DNA from: Flavobacteriaceae bacterium
GTDB lineage: Bacteria; Bacteroidota; Bacteroidia; Flavobacteriales; Weeksellaceae
Length of the DNA: 10,493 bases
Assembly (NCBI GenBank): GCA_031273305.1
Contig: JAISSC010000223.1
Coordinates: forward strand, 1-10,493
Direction of reading: 5' to 3'
Shown: one piece after another, positions 1-6,425 of the stretch
Position numbering within the stretch: position 1 is the stretch's first letter
Layout of the letters: each line of letters opens with the position of its first letter
Position numbers and translations under genes: made by a program
The notes under the pieces: generated by a model
Seen by the model: the letters and a program-made list of their open reading frames with translations, nothing else
What the model was told of the DNA's origin: nothing
Databases searched by the model: none

Positions 1-1
1 A

Positions 2-64
2 TATTTACTTAATATAACTCTGAAAGATGGCGAAAAAGTAAGCAGGAAGTTTATTAAGGACTAA
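2..64 (+). CDS. C-terminal end of a secreted protein, probable T9SS type A sorting domain (5' partial)
   Basis: A frame open from the left edge ends at TAA 62-64 and gives 20 residues, YLLNITLKDGEKVSRKFIKD. This has the shape of the last two strands of a Por-secretion-system (type IX) C-terminal sorting domain: an aromatic-hydrophobic strand, a short Asp-Gly turn, then a basic-hydrophobic ending of the K-x-x-x-K-h-h-K kind. In that family the domain directs cargo through the outer membrane and is removed or exchanged for a lipopolysaccharide anchor. The rest of the gene lies outside the window, so the cargo function cannot be given. The fit to a sorting tail is an inference from 20 residues; a different C-terminus is possible. 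Confidence 0.55.
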   Translation, partial: YLLNITLKDGEKVSRKFIKD

Positions 65-83
65 TCATTGCGGGGTTATTGCC

Positions 84-127
84 TGCGTAACATCGTAGAG
101 ACGTCCCAATTCGGGCGTCTCCACGCA
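84..127. repeat. Long imperfect inverted repeat (GAGACGTCCC/GGGCGTCTC hairpin)
   Basis: GAGACGTCCC (98-107) pairs with GGGCGTCTC (113-121) around a 5-base loop with one bulged T. TGCGT (84-88) and ACGCA (123-127) can extend the arms. It lies 20 bases past the stop at 64. There is no T-run on either side, so it is not a canonical intrinsic terminator. It looks like a member of a dispersed intergenic palindrome family. A degenerate relative is at 551-572. Confidence 0.6.
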
Positions 128-173
128 TGCAACATATTGTGTATGAAGTCATTGTCTTCCTTATACGTGGCGT

Positions 174-340
174 CATTGCGAATGTAACAGATTGCCACGT
201 CGTTCCTCCTCGCAAAAACAGGAATGTGGCAATCTACCTATTGCGAGCGGAGCGAAGCAACCTTGTGACTTATGAAGGGTTTGCCACGTCGTGCCTCCTC
301 GCAACAAGATGAGATTGCTTCACTTGTGGTTCGCAATGAC
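174..340. repeat. Cluster of interspersed-repeat fragments (CATTGCGA / GATTGCCACGTCGT type)
   Basis: Units related to CATTGCGAGCGGAGCGAAGCAATC and GATTGCCACGTCGTTCCTCC recur here. The sequence GATTGCCACGTCGTTCCTCC starts at 190 and runs on to CTCGCAA at 215. A second copy with two changes occupies 280-304. An inverted piece GTGGCAATC lies at 226-234 and pairs perfectly with GATTGCCAC at 190-198. TTGCGAGCGGAGCGAAGCAA is at 241-260, and GATTGCTTCAC...TCGCAATGAC at 313-340. Such fragments are familiar non-coding dispersed repeats in several bacterial groups, Bacteroidota included. A 61-codon open frame at 127-312 runs through them and is an artefact of the repeats. Confidence 0.7.
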
Positions 341-370
341 AGGCTAAAACTTGCTGTATATCAATTTGTT

Positions 371-393
371 GCACGCCTAACGGCGTGCCGTTA
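371..393. repeat. Two overlapping, mutually exclusive hairpins
   Basis: GCACGCC (371-377) pairs perfectly with GGCGTGC (382-388) across a TAAC loop. The overlapping TAACGGC (378-384) pairs perfectly with GCCGTTA (387-393) across a GT loop. The two cannot form at once because 382-384 and 387-388 are shared. There is no T-run and no adjacent gene within 150 bases, so a regulatory switch cannot be argued; it is part of the surrounding palindrome mosaic. Confidence 0.6.
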
Positions 394-413
394 TGGGTGG
401 TGGAGAATGTTCA

Positions 414-491
414 TTCTACCGAGCTAACATCCCGAATGGGATGTCCCTAATTACGCTTGCGAATTCCGTTAGGAATTCAAGCTCGGTAGAA
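414..491. repeat. Nested inverted repeat that can fold as a three-way-junction cruciform
   Basis: A perfect 12-bp outer stem, TTCTACCGAGCT (414-425) with AGCTCGGTAGAA (480-491), encloses two further perfect 7-bp stems with 4-base loops: ACATCCC/GGGATGT (427-433 with 438-444) and GAATTCC/GGAATTC (461-467 with 472-478). The 78-bp unit has no open frame of note and no visible flanking target duplication. The terminal repeats would suit a small non-autonomous mobile unit (MITE or REP-like), but the sequence alone does not prove mobility. Confidence 0.75.
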
Positions 492-512
492 AAAGGATAA
501 CGTCATAGTGTC

Positions 513-534
513 CGGCGTGCCGTCAGGTACGCCG
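513..534. repeat. Inverted repeat CGGCGTGCC / GGTACGCCG
   Basis: CGGCGTGCC (513-521) pairs with GGTACGCCG (526-534) across a GTCA loop, with one position that becomes a G-U pair in RNA. The arm shares the core GGCGTGCC with the hairpin at 371-393, so the two may belong to one family. It lies 40 bases past the end of the leftward acyltransferase gene, but it lacks a T-run and is not called a terminator. Confidence 0.6.
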
Positions 535-550
535 ACAATGATAACGCATA

Positions 551-572
551 GAGACATCCAAATTGGGACGTT
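551..572. repeat. Degenerate copy of the GAGACGTCCC hairpin
   Basis: GAGACATCCAAATTGGGACG resembles GAGACGTCCCAATTCGGGCG at 98-117 but has lost much of the pairing; read leftward, ACGTCC can still pair with GGATGT. It directly follows the stop codon of the leftward acyltransferase gene (574-576). It could contribute to 3' end formation of that transcript, but no U-tract follows it. Confidence 0.4.
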
Positions 573-573
573 G

Positions 574-2241
574 TTAAAACTGAAAATAAATAAATGGTTG
601 TATTTCGGAAGATTTAACCTGCGCCACGATTAAGACTACCACAAATAAAAATAGGAGGGCTACCAGATAGGGGGCGTTTGCAATTTTGGTTTGTATGAAA
701 TCTTCCCATCGGGTTGGGATAAAGTGTAATGTGAAGCCGACCGCCATTAGGATAAATACCAGTTTATATCCTTGTATCATCTGCAAAAATATATTCGGGT
801 CGAATTTGTATATAACCTGAGAAATCACAGTCCATGCGGAATCCATATCGGCGGCTCTGAAAAATATCCAACAAAAACAAACGAAATGGAAGGTAAGCAG
901 TATGCAGGGTAAAGTAATCCAAAAAGAGGATTTTTTATCTTCTTTGGGATTAATTTTAAAAACGCTTATAAAGGTTTTGTGAATAGCCAACGCCAGTCCG
1001 TGCATTGCTCCCCAAAGTATGAATTTCATTGAGGCTCCATGCCAAAGTCCTCCCAACAGCATGGTCGTCATCTGGTTGAATCCGCCGTATACTGATTTTT
1101 TCTTATCTTGGGAAATTGAGATGGAAAGCAAAAAAAACAAGATAAACACCCCTGCTATAAGCATTTGTCCGTAGGTTCCGTGTTGTATTCCTATAACTCC
1201 CCAAATTAGCAATCCGACAAAAAATATCACCGGAAAAAGGTATCCCATAGGATGTCCGTGTCGGTTTCCTCCTAAGGAAAAATACAAGTAATCTTTCAGC
1301 CATGAGGATAAACTGATGTGCCAACGACGCCAAAATTCAGTTATATTAACCGACTGATAGGGCGATTTAAAGTTTACAGGAAAACGGAATCCCAGCAGTA
1401 GGGCTATTCCTATAGCCATATCCGAATACCCTGAAAAATCACAGTAAATCTGTAATGCGTATCCATATATCCCGAAAAGATTTTCCACACCGGAATATAA
1501 TTCGGGCTGGTCAAAAATACGGTCGACGAAGTTTACTCCGATATAGTCTGAAATTACGGACTTTTTAAATAACCCGATGGTGATAAGAAATACGGCTTTT
1601 CCTATCATATCTTTGGTAACGATCGTTGGTTTATATAGTTGGGGAATAAAATCTATTGCCCGAATAATGGGACCCGCAACCAACTGAGGAAAAAAAGAAA
1701 CGAAGAAGCCATAATCCAGTATGTTTTTTACGGGGTCTATCTTTTTCCGGTACACATCAATGGTATAACTCATCGACTGAAAGGTGAAAAAGGATACCCC
1801 GACCGGTAAAAAGATGTCCATTCTTCTATATTCGGCATCTGTAAGGGTGTTTACGGAGTCTATAAGGAAATTGGTATATTTGAAATACATCAGGATTCCC
1901 AGATTCACGGCTAAACTAAAAAACAACAACAATTGCCGGATGGTTTTTTTCTGTGCCCGATGAATGAAATGTCCCATCGCAAAATCAAAGAATACACAGA
2001 AGATCAGAATAAGATAATAATACCCGCTAGACCGATAATAAAAGTACAGTGAAAATAATATAACGTAAATAACTTTCGCATAGTGGGTTTTATGCAAGAT
2101 TGCATATCCGATGGTGAACGCCGTGAATATGAATATAAAATAACCGCTACTGAAAATAAGAGGTTCCTTAGGATTAAAATAAAACTGTTCAATCAGTTTC
2201 TGGATGTCTATATTTTGAATGAATTGCTGAAATTTGCTCAT
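574..2241 (-). CDS. MBOAT family membrane-bound O-acyltransferase (AlgI/PatA/DltB-like)
   Basis: This 555-residue polytopic inner-membrane protein has about a dozen hydrophobic segments. It should take an acyl (usually acetyl) donor from the cytoplasm and pass it to an extracytoplasmic partner or glycan. The family signatures are clear: LPVGVSFFTFQ at 145-155, PQLVAGPI at 185-192, DFSGYSDMAIG at 268-278, EFWRRWH at 302-308, and the histidine region GLWHGA (398-403) to WGAMHG (410-415), where the family's essential His lies. About 50 residues with two extra hydrophobic stretches (roughly 334-386) separate GGNR from GLWHGA, a segment I remember as short in AlgI relatives. It is the last gene of a leftward operon, starting 7 bases after the upstream SGNH stop. 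The start ATG is preceded only by an A-run. The substrate (peptidoglycan, O-antigen, capsule or exopolysaccharide) is not determined. Confidence 0.9.
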   Translation of the reverse strand: MSKFQQFIQNIDIQKLIEQFYFNPKEPLIFSSGYFIFIFTAFTIGYAILHKTHYAKVIYVILFSLYFYYRSSGYYYLILIFCVFFDFAMGHFIHRAQKKTIRQLLLFFSLAVNLGILMYFKYTNFLIDSVNTLTDAEYRRMDIFLPVGVSFFTFQSMSYTIDVYRKKIDPVKNILDYGFFVSFFPQLVAGPIIRAIDFIPQLYKPTIVTKDMIGKAVFLITIGLFKKSVISDYIGVNFVDRIFDQPELYSGVENLFGIYGYALQIYCDFSGYSDMAIGIALLLGFRFPVNFKSPYQSVNITEFWRRWHISLSSWLKDYLYFSLGGNRHGHPMGYLFPVIFFVGLLIWGVIGIQHGTYGQMLIAGVFILFFLLSISISQDKKKSVYGGFNQMTTMLLGGLWHGASMKFILWGAMHGLALAIHKTFISVFKINPKEDKKSSFWITLPCILLTFHFVCFCWIFFRAADMDSAWTVISQVIYKFDPNIFLQMIQGYKLVFILMAVGFTLHFIPTRWEDFIQTKIANAPYLVALLFLFVVVLIVAQVKSSEIQPFIYFQF

Positions 2242-2248
2242 TTTTTCA

Positions 2249-3478
2249 TCAATGTGTGGCAGTATATTCTTTATAAGAGTTCATTATGGCGTTGAATAAT
2301 AAATTTCCTTGTAATTGGTATCCGTAGTCATTGAAATGAATTAGATCCTTATTCAATAGATCATTGTTCTTCCAGTTTTCGGCTTTTCCGGTAATTTCCT
2401 GTAAGTCCCAATAGGCGATATGATTTTCCTTACAATAGGAAATGAGAATATCCCGTACGGTTTTTATTCTCGGATTTTCTACTTTATCCTTGTAAACATT
2501 AGCCGGTGTTGTGATAAGAAACGGAACTACGGGGTTATATTCCTTAAGATGGGTAATAAAACTTCCCACTTCTTTCTTAATCCGTTTTTCATCAAAATCA
2601 ATGTTGTTTCTGAAAGCCTCGTTCGTTCCTAAGGAAATAATAATCAAATCCGGATTAAGAAACGGAGTTTCTTCGTTGAAATATTTTGACGTGTCATAAT
2701 GGAAATATTCCGAACCATTGACACCTATGCTATGATAGATCAAGCCTTTTTGTTCATTCTCGGTATTAATTCCAAAAATGGTGGTATGAGTTTGGTTTGG
2801 CTCGGTTTTTTTACCTGAAATTTCAACCTTGGTTGTAGGCTTTTGGAATTGTATGACAGCCACATTGGAATCTGATTTGCTAAGATTATCTTTTAAAGAA
2901 ACTATTTGTCCGGTTAGTAGGTCTTTTGCCTGTAAGTCATGGCTTTTTCCGTCATTTTCAAAAAACACGGTCATCTTCGTAAAGGCATAGTCTTCTGTCA
3001 GCTCAATTATAAATGCGGATACGGAATCTTTCGACTCGATGGTTATTCCTCCTATTCCGTTCGCCTGAGGCAATAAAGGTTTGCAATTTCTTTTACCCTC
3101 CCATTTGTTGGCGGAGGAAGAAAAAATATCGTGGGGAGAACCTGTTCCTGCCACATGGTAAGGCACTATCAGCCCTCTGCCCGCATTTCCGAACAGTTTC
3201 TGGAACTCAGACCTCAAAACTACGGAGACAGGGCTTTGTTGAAGGTGAGAATCCCCGATGTGCAAGATATTTATCTGCTTTTTCCCTGATTTTAAAACCG
3301 AAAAAAATCCATTCAATTCTTCTGCATTATGTATTACATTTAAACTATCCTGAACAAATGAATATTTTTTTTGTTCCGTTGAGTATTCTTTCTGTTCTGT
3401 CTGGCATTTCCCACATACGAAACAAAAACAAACCGGAAGAAATAAATGGAATATTTTACTTATTTTCAACTTTTTCAT
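2249..3478 (-). CDS. Exported SGNH/GDSL-type acyl esterase or acyltransferase
   Basis: This protein has 409 residues from the ATG at 3478; a TTG two codons further out, at 3484, is possible but less likely. A basic N-terminus and hydrophobic stretch (about residues 7-23) form a signal peptide; a cysteine-rich end is present but no clean lipobox. All SGNH blocks are visible: GDSH at 75-78 (Ser77), the block II Gly near 252 in SIGVNG, LGTNEA with Asn286, and DLIH with Asp378 and His381. So the catalytic set is complete. About 170 residues between blocks I and II, rich in predicted beta strands, may be a carbohydrate-binding insert like that in the peptidoglycan O-acetylesterase Ape1. The gene overlaps the upstream SGNH gene by 23 bp, which implies translational coupling. 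With the MBOAT downstream it probably handles acyl groups on an envelope glycan; whether it adds or removes them is open. Confidence 0.82.
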   Translation of the reverse strand: MKKLKISKIFHLFLPVCFCFVCGKCQTEQKEYSTEQKKYSFVQDSLNVIHNAEELNGFFSVLKSGKKQINILHIGDSHLQQSPVSVVLRSEFQKLFGNAGRGLIVPYHVAGTGSPHDIFSSSANKWEGKRNCKPLLPQANGIGGITIESKDSVSAFIIELTEDYAFTKMTVFFENDGKSHDLQAKDLLTGQIVSLKDNLSKSDSNVAVIQFQKPTTKVEISGKKTEPNQTHTTIFGINTENEQKGLIYHSIGVNGSEYFHYDTSKYFNEETPFLNPDLIIISLGTNEAFRNNIDFDEKRIKKEVGSFITHLKEYNPVVPFLITTPANVYKDKVENPRIKTVRDILISYCKENHIAYWDLQEITGKAENWKNNDLLNKDLIHFNDYGYQLQGNLLFNAIMNSYKEYTATH

Positions 3479-4781
3479 ATTCAAATAATAAACTTTTAAC
3501 TAATAGGTTTGCGATGTCTTCTCCACCTAAGAAATTAAGATGTATATAATCCAGGTTGGCTTTAGGCGGTTTTGACTTGGTATAGGTAATTATGGAATTT
3601 TCACCTCCCATAGCGTCATACATGCTCCAGAAAGCTATCTTATTTTCTGCTGCAATTGCTCTCTGTGCTTCCACCATGAGCTTTACGGAAGGCATTGTTT
3701 TATATTCTCCATTGACCTTATGACTTCTGTCTCCGACACTTATCAACAGGATGGCTGCCTGCGGATATTTTTCTTTGACTTCGGCTATCACTTTGTTCAT
3801 CATACGGGCATACCAGTCTAACTTAGTAGTCTTTGCGTTAATGGCATTTATCCCATATTGAAGAATTATCAACTTATATTCCTGTATCCGGTTTAAGGCT
3901 TCATGCATCTCCGGCTTACTGGATAATAAGGAAAATCCTGCATTTCCCCGCAATGAAAAATTATCTACATAAACTCCTTTTCCTCCCTCAAAAGAAACTC
4001 CATATAAATATGTGCCCGGACTTTCGGTAAAGGACAATTTTATCTTCTTGGATGGAGCATAGGTTACGGCTTTAGCCTGAATATCTCCTCCTTGAGGTAA
4101 GTTCACATTTTGGGTAGTATCATCTGAGATCACCCTCATATCAAGGCTTTTCTTAGATTGATAAAAAATTCTCAATTCCGGGAGCAGGGAGGTTCGGGGA
4201 GAGAACTCGGTCGAATAGTAATTTACATAATTATTTGCCTGAGGAACAGCACATTCTCCGGAGGGAGGATAAGGCACTTTTTCTTTGGGATTATGTACTA
4301 CATCAAAATTTTTAAATCCGTTAAAATCTTCTTTGATGGTACGGCGGAACATGGCTACTGCTGAGGTTATCGGAACCCAGCCTACTCCCTCTCCGCCGAA
4401 TTTTTTCTGTAATAAATCCCTGAAATCTCCGCAAAGTACGTCTCCCTCTATAAAACTGTCTCCAAAAAAAGCTATTCTCACCTTTTCTCCCTTATTTATA
4501 GAATTTAAGGAAGTAAACAGATTCTGAAACAGGTCGGAGTTTTCGGAATAATCTTCAAAACAGGTCTGACCTTTCGGACATCGTATTTCCTCTTTAGGTT
4601 TTACAACAGGGATAAATACAATTTTTTCGGGTTCTTTATCTTTCTCTATATCCGAAAACATATGTATGGTTTTCAATTGATACCCGAACAGTGTGCCGGA
4701 CGGCAACTGATGCAAAGCAATTAACCCGATTAAGAAAATCATGCATAAAACCGGAACATAAAAAGTTTGATCTTTTTTCAC
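3456..4781 (-). CDS. Membrane-anchored SGNH/GDSL-type hydrolase or acyltransferase
   Basis: This is a 441-residue protein from a GTG at 4781; the codon just upstream in frame is TAG, so nothing longer is possible. An ATG at 4742 (codon 14) would cut into the N-terminal membrane segment (about 8-25), so GTG is preferred. A periplasmic linker with two Cys (68 and 74) follows, then the SGNH domain: FFGDSF with Ser109, RGNAG with Gly279, YGIN with Asn312, and DYIH with Asp411 and His414. The catalytic set is complete. As in the next gene, a long insert (about 120-270) separates blocks I and II. It is the first gene of the SGNH-SGNH-MBOAT operon and diverges from the UMP synthase gene. By analogy with AlgI-AlgJ/AlgX and PatA-PatB it may be the periplasmic transferase that accepts acyl groups from the MBOAT. 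This is inference from context. Confidence 0.82.
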   Translation of the reverse strand: MKKDQTFYVPVLCMIFLIGLIALHQLPSGTLFGYQLKTIHMFSDIEKDKEPEKIVFIPVVKPKEEIRCPKGQTCFEDYSENSDLFQNLFTSLNSINKGEKVRIAFFGDSFIEGDVLCGDFRDLLQKKFGGEGVGWVPITSAVAMFRRTIKEDFNGFKNFDVVHNPKEKVPYPPSGECAVPQANNYVNYYSTEFSPRTSLLPELRIFYQSKKSLDMRVISDDTTQNVNLPQGGDIQAKAVTYAPSKKIKLSFTESPGTYLYGVSFEGGKGVYVDNFSLRGNAGFSLLSSKPEMHEALNRIQEYKLIILQYGINAINAKTTKLDWYARMMNKVIAEVKEKYPQAAILLISVGDRSHKVNGEYKTMPSVKLMVEAQRAIAAENKIAFWSMYDAMGGENSIITYTKSKPPKANLDYIHLNFLGGEDIANLLVKSLLFEYEKVENK

Positions 4782-4833
4782 CTACCGTTTATTTTGCTGA
4801 TAATTAAGACACAAATTTCCCTCATAAAGACCA

Positions 4834-4841
4834 CAAAAGTA
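4834..4841 (-). promoter_or_regulatory. Probable -7 box for the SGNH-SGNH-MBOAT operon
   Basis: Read leftward, TACTTTTG matches the Bacteroidota primary sigma -7 consensus TAnnTTTG. It lies 52 bases before the GTG at 4781. No good TTTG is seen at the -33 distance. The intergenic region of 270 bases serves both this operon and the divergent UMP synthase operon. Confidence 0.45.
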
Positions 4842-4980
4842 CATATTTTTGGATATTAAAAGTATTTTTTTATAATGCGATGATTCAATATCTTAATTTT
4901 TCCGTTTTTAAAGGATGTTTAAACAAAATTAAAGTCAATTTATCCTAAAATGGAAGACAGAGGGTTCTTTTATATTTATT

Positions 4981-5034
4981 CAGGGTAAAGTTAAAAATAC
5001 AGGGTAATTTCAAGTTCAGATTTCATTACCTTTG
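4981..5034 (+). promoter_or_regulatory. Probable promoter of the UMP synthase operon with a direct repeat
   Basis: TACCTTTG (5027-5034) matches the Bacteroidota -7 consensus TAnnTTTG and would start transcription near 5041, leaving a leader of only about 10 bases before the ATG at 5052. The -33 position has no clear TTTG. Instead CAGGGTAA occurs twice (4981-4988 and 5000-5007), 19 bases apart, close to two helical turns, with the second copy in the -33 region. This could be a protein-binding site; the regulator is unknown. The very short leader leaves no room for an attenuator. Confidence 0.5.
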
Positions 5035-5051
5035 CTTAAATCAAATTAGAG

Positions 5052-6416
5052 ATGACCAATAAAGAAGAATTTTTGCTAAAAGCGTATGAATTAGGGATTA
5101 TAAAGTTCGGGAATTTCACACTGAAAAGCGGGATAGAATCACCTTTTTATGTGGATTTACGCCCGTTAGTTTCCAGTCCGGCGTTATTAAAAGAATTATC
5201 CGATCATTTGTTGCAGTTGCTTAAAGATTCTCATTACCAATTGATATGCGGAGTTCCTTATGCGGCTTTACCCATATCCGCAGCAATGTCTTTGGAATCC
5301 GGAGTGCCTTTGATTTTAAAGAGGAAAGAAAGTAAAAAGTACGGTACAAAGAAGATGTTGGAAGGTATCTTTTCCGAAGGGCAGACCTGTGTTTTAGTAG
5401 AGGATGTGATAACCAGCGGTAAAAGTTTGGTGGAAACCGTTGAGGAGGTAGAAAAAGAAGGGCTTCGGGTGAAGGATGTGGCAGTGGTTTTAGACAGAGA
5501 GCAGGGAGGAACACGGTTGTTAACGGAAAAAGGATATGCTGTTCATACTCTTTTCAGCATGGGAGAGGTGATAGATATTCTTTATAAACATGATCTGTTA
5601 AAAGAACCCGAAGTGATAAGGATACGGTCTTTTCTTAAGGAAAAGCCGGTGGTTCGGATACGTTCGTCAAGGGTGACATATGAAGAAAAATTAAAATTTC
5701 AGGCTCATCCTGCTTCTAAAAAAATACTCGAAATTGCATTGAAAAAGAAATCGAATTTGATAGCTTCTTTGGATGTAAATACATCTCGGGAGATTTTAGA
5801 TTTGGCGGAAAGAGTAGGGGAGCATGTAGTAGCCGTGAAACTTCATACGGACATTATCTCCGATTTTTCGGAAGAATATGTTTCCCGATTGAAGAAAATT
5901 TCGCAGGATAAAAATTTCTTACTGTTTGAGGATAGAAAGTTCGGAGACATTGGAAACACTCAACAATTACAGTTTGAAAAAGGAATATATAAGATTTCCG
6001 ACTGGGCAGACCTTATTACTTCCCATGTTATTGCCGGTGAAGAAAGTTTAAAGGTTTTTGGTGACAAAGTAGGAGTGGTGACCATTGCGGAGATGTCATC
6101 CAAAGGGGCTTTAACCGACGAGCATTATAAAGAAAAAGCAATTGAGTTGTCTCAAAAAGCCTCCAATGTAATAGGTTGTGTAGCGCAATCCGAATTGCCA
6201 TCGTCCTTATTATTGTTTACTCCGGGAGTAAATATAACTTCCGGCGGAGATTCCAAAGGGCAGCAGTTTAATACTCCGGATAAAGTAATTACGGAATATC
6301 ATACGGATTTTATTATTGTGGGCAGGGGAATTTACGCAGCAGCCCGCCCGGAAGAAGCGGCGGAGAAATATCGGAAAGAGGGCTGGGATGCTTACTTAAG
6401 GAATATAAAGTTTTAA
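5052..6416 (+). CDS. Bifunctional orotate phosphoribosyltransferase / orotidine-5'-phosphate decarboxylase (UMP synthase type)
   Basis: This 454-residue fusion should catalyse the last two steps of de novo UMP synthesis: orotate plus PRPP to OMP, then decarboxylation. The OPRT domain (1 to about 200) shows KFGNFTLKSG (18-27), the mobile loop RKESKKYGTK (91-100) and the PRPP loop VLVEDVITSG (114-123). The ODC domain (about 215-454) has KLHTD (Lys263, Asp267) and FEDRKFGDIGNT (292-303, with Asp294, Lys296 and Asp299), which give the catalytic residues. It also has AEMSSKG (346-352), GQQFNTP (403-409) and VGRGI (423-427). The wording of these motifs, the OPRT-ODC order and the linker (HPASKKILE) closely match animal UMPS rather than typical bacterial PyrE and PyrF. 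Length is close to the roughly 480 residues of human UMPS. The ATG at 5052 is clear. It is the first gene of an operon with ruvC, 9 bases downstream. Horizontal transfer is possible. Confidence 0.95.
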   Translation: MTNKEEFLLKAYELGIIKFGNFTLKSGIESPFYVDLRPLVSSPALLKELSDHLLQLLKDSHYQLICGVPYAALPISAAMSLESGVPLILKRKESKKYGTKKMLEGIFSEGQTCVLVEDVITSGKSLVETVEEVEKEGLRVKDVAVVLDREQGGTRLLTEKGYAVHTLFSMGEVIDILYKHDLLKEPEVIRIRSFLKEKPVVRIRSSRVTYEEKLKFQAHPASKKILEIALKKKSNLIASLDVNTSREILDLAERVGEHVVAVKLHTDIISDFSEEYVSRLKKISQDKNFLLFEDRKFGDIGNTQQLQFEKGIYKISDWADLITSHVIAGEESLKVFGDKVGVVTIAEMSSKGALTDEHYKEKAIELSQKASNVIGCVAQSELPSSLLLFTPGVNITSGGDSKGQQFNTPDKVITEYHTDFIIVGRGIYAAARPEEAAEKYRKEGWDAYLRNIKF

Positions 6417-6425
6417 AATAAAGTT

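Noticed and set aside
98..121. Intrinsic terminator for the left-edge gene
   Set aside because: The hairpin is good, but no T-run follows on either strand.
127..312. 61-codon open frame rightward
   Set aside because: It runs entirely through dispersed-repeat fragments, has no recognisable protein features and no promoter or ribosome site.
174..340. CRISPR array
   Set aside because: The repeated units are unequal in length, partly inverted and irregularly spaced, and there are no cas genes.
414..491. Insertion sequence ends
   Set aside because: The unit is only 78 bp, carries no transposase and shows no flanking target duplication; it is kept as a repeat with possible MITE nature only.
3013..3549. 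178-codon open frame rightward
   Set aside because: It is antisense to the SGNH genes, which have full family motifs; it has no domain of its own and is a shadow.
4782..5051. Riboswitch or attenuator before UMP synthase
   Set aside because: The inferred leader is about 10 bases and no stable hairpin or leader peptide is seen in the divergent region.
5221..5514. 97-codon open frame leftward
   Set aside because: It is antisense to the OPRT domain, whose conserved motifs explain the sequence.
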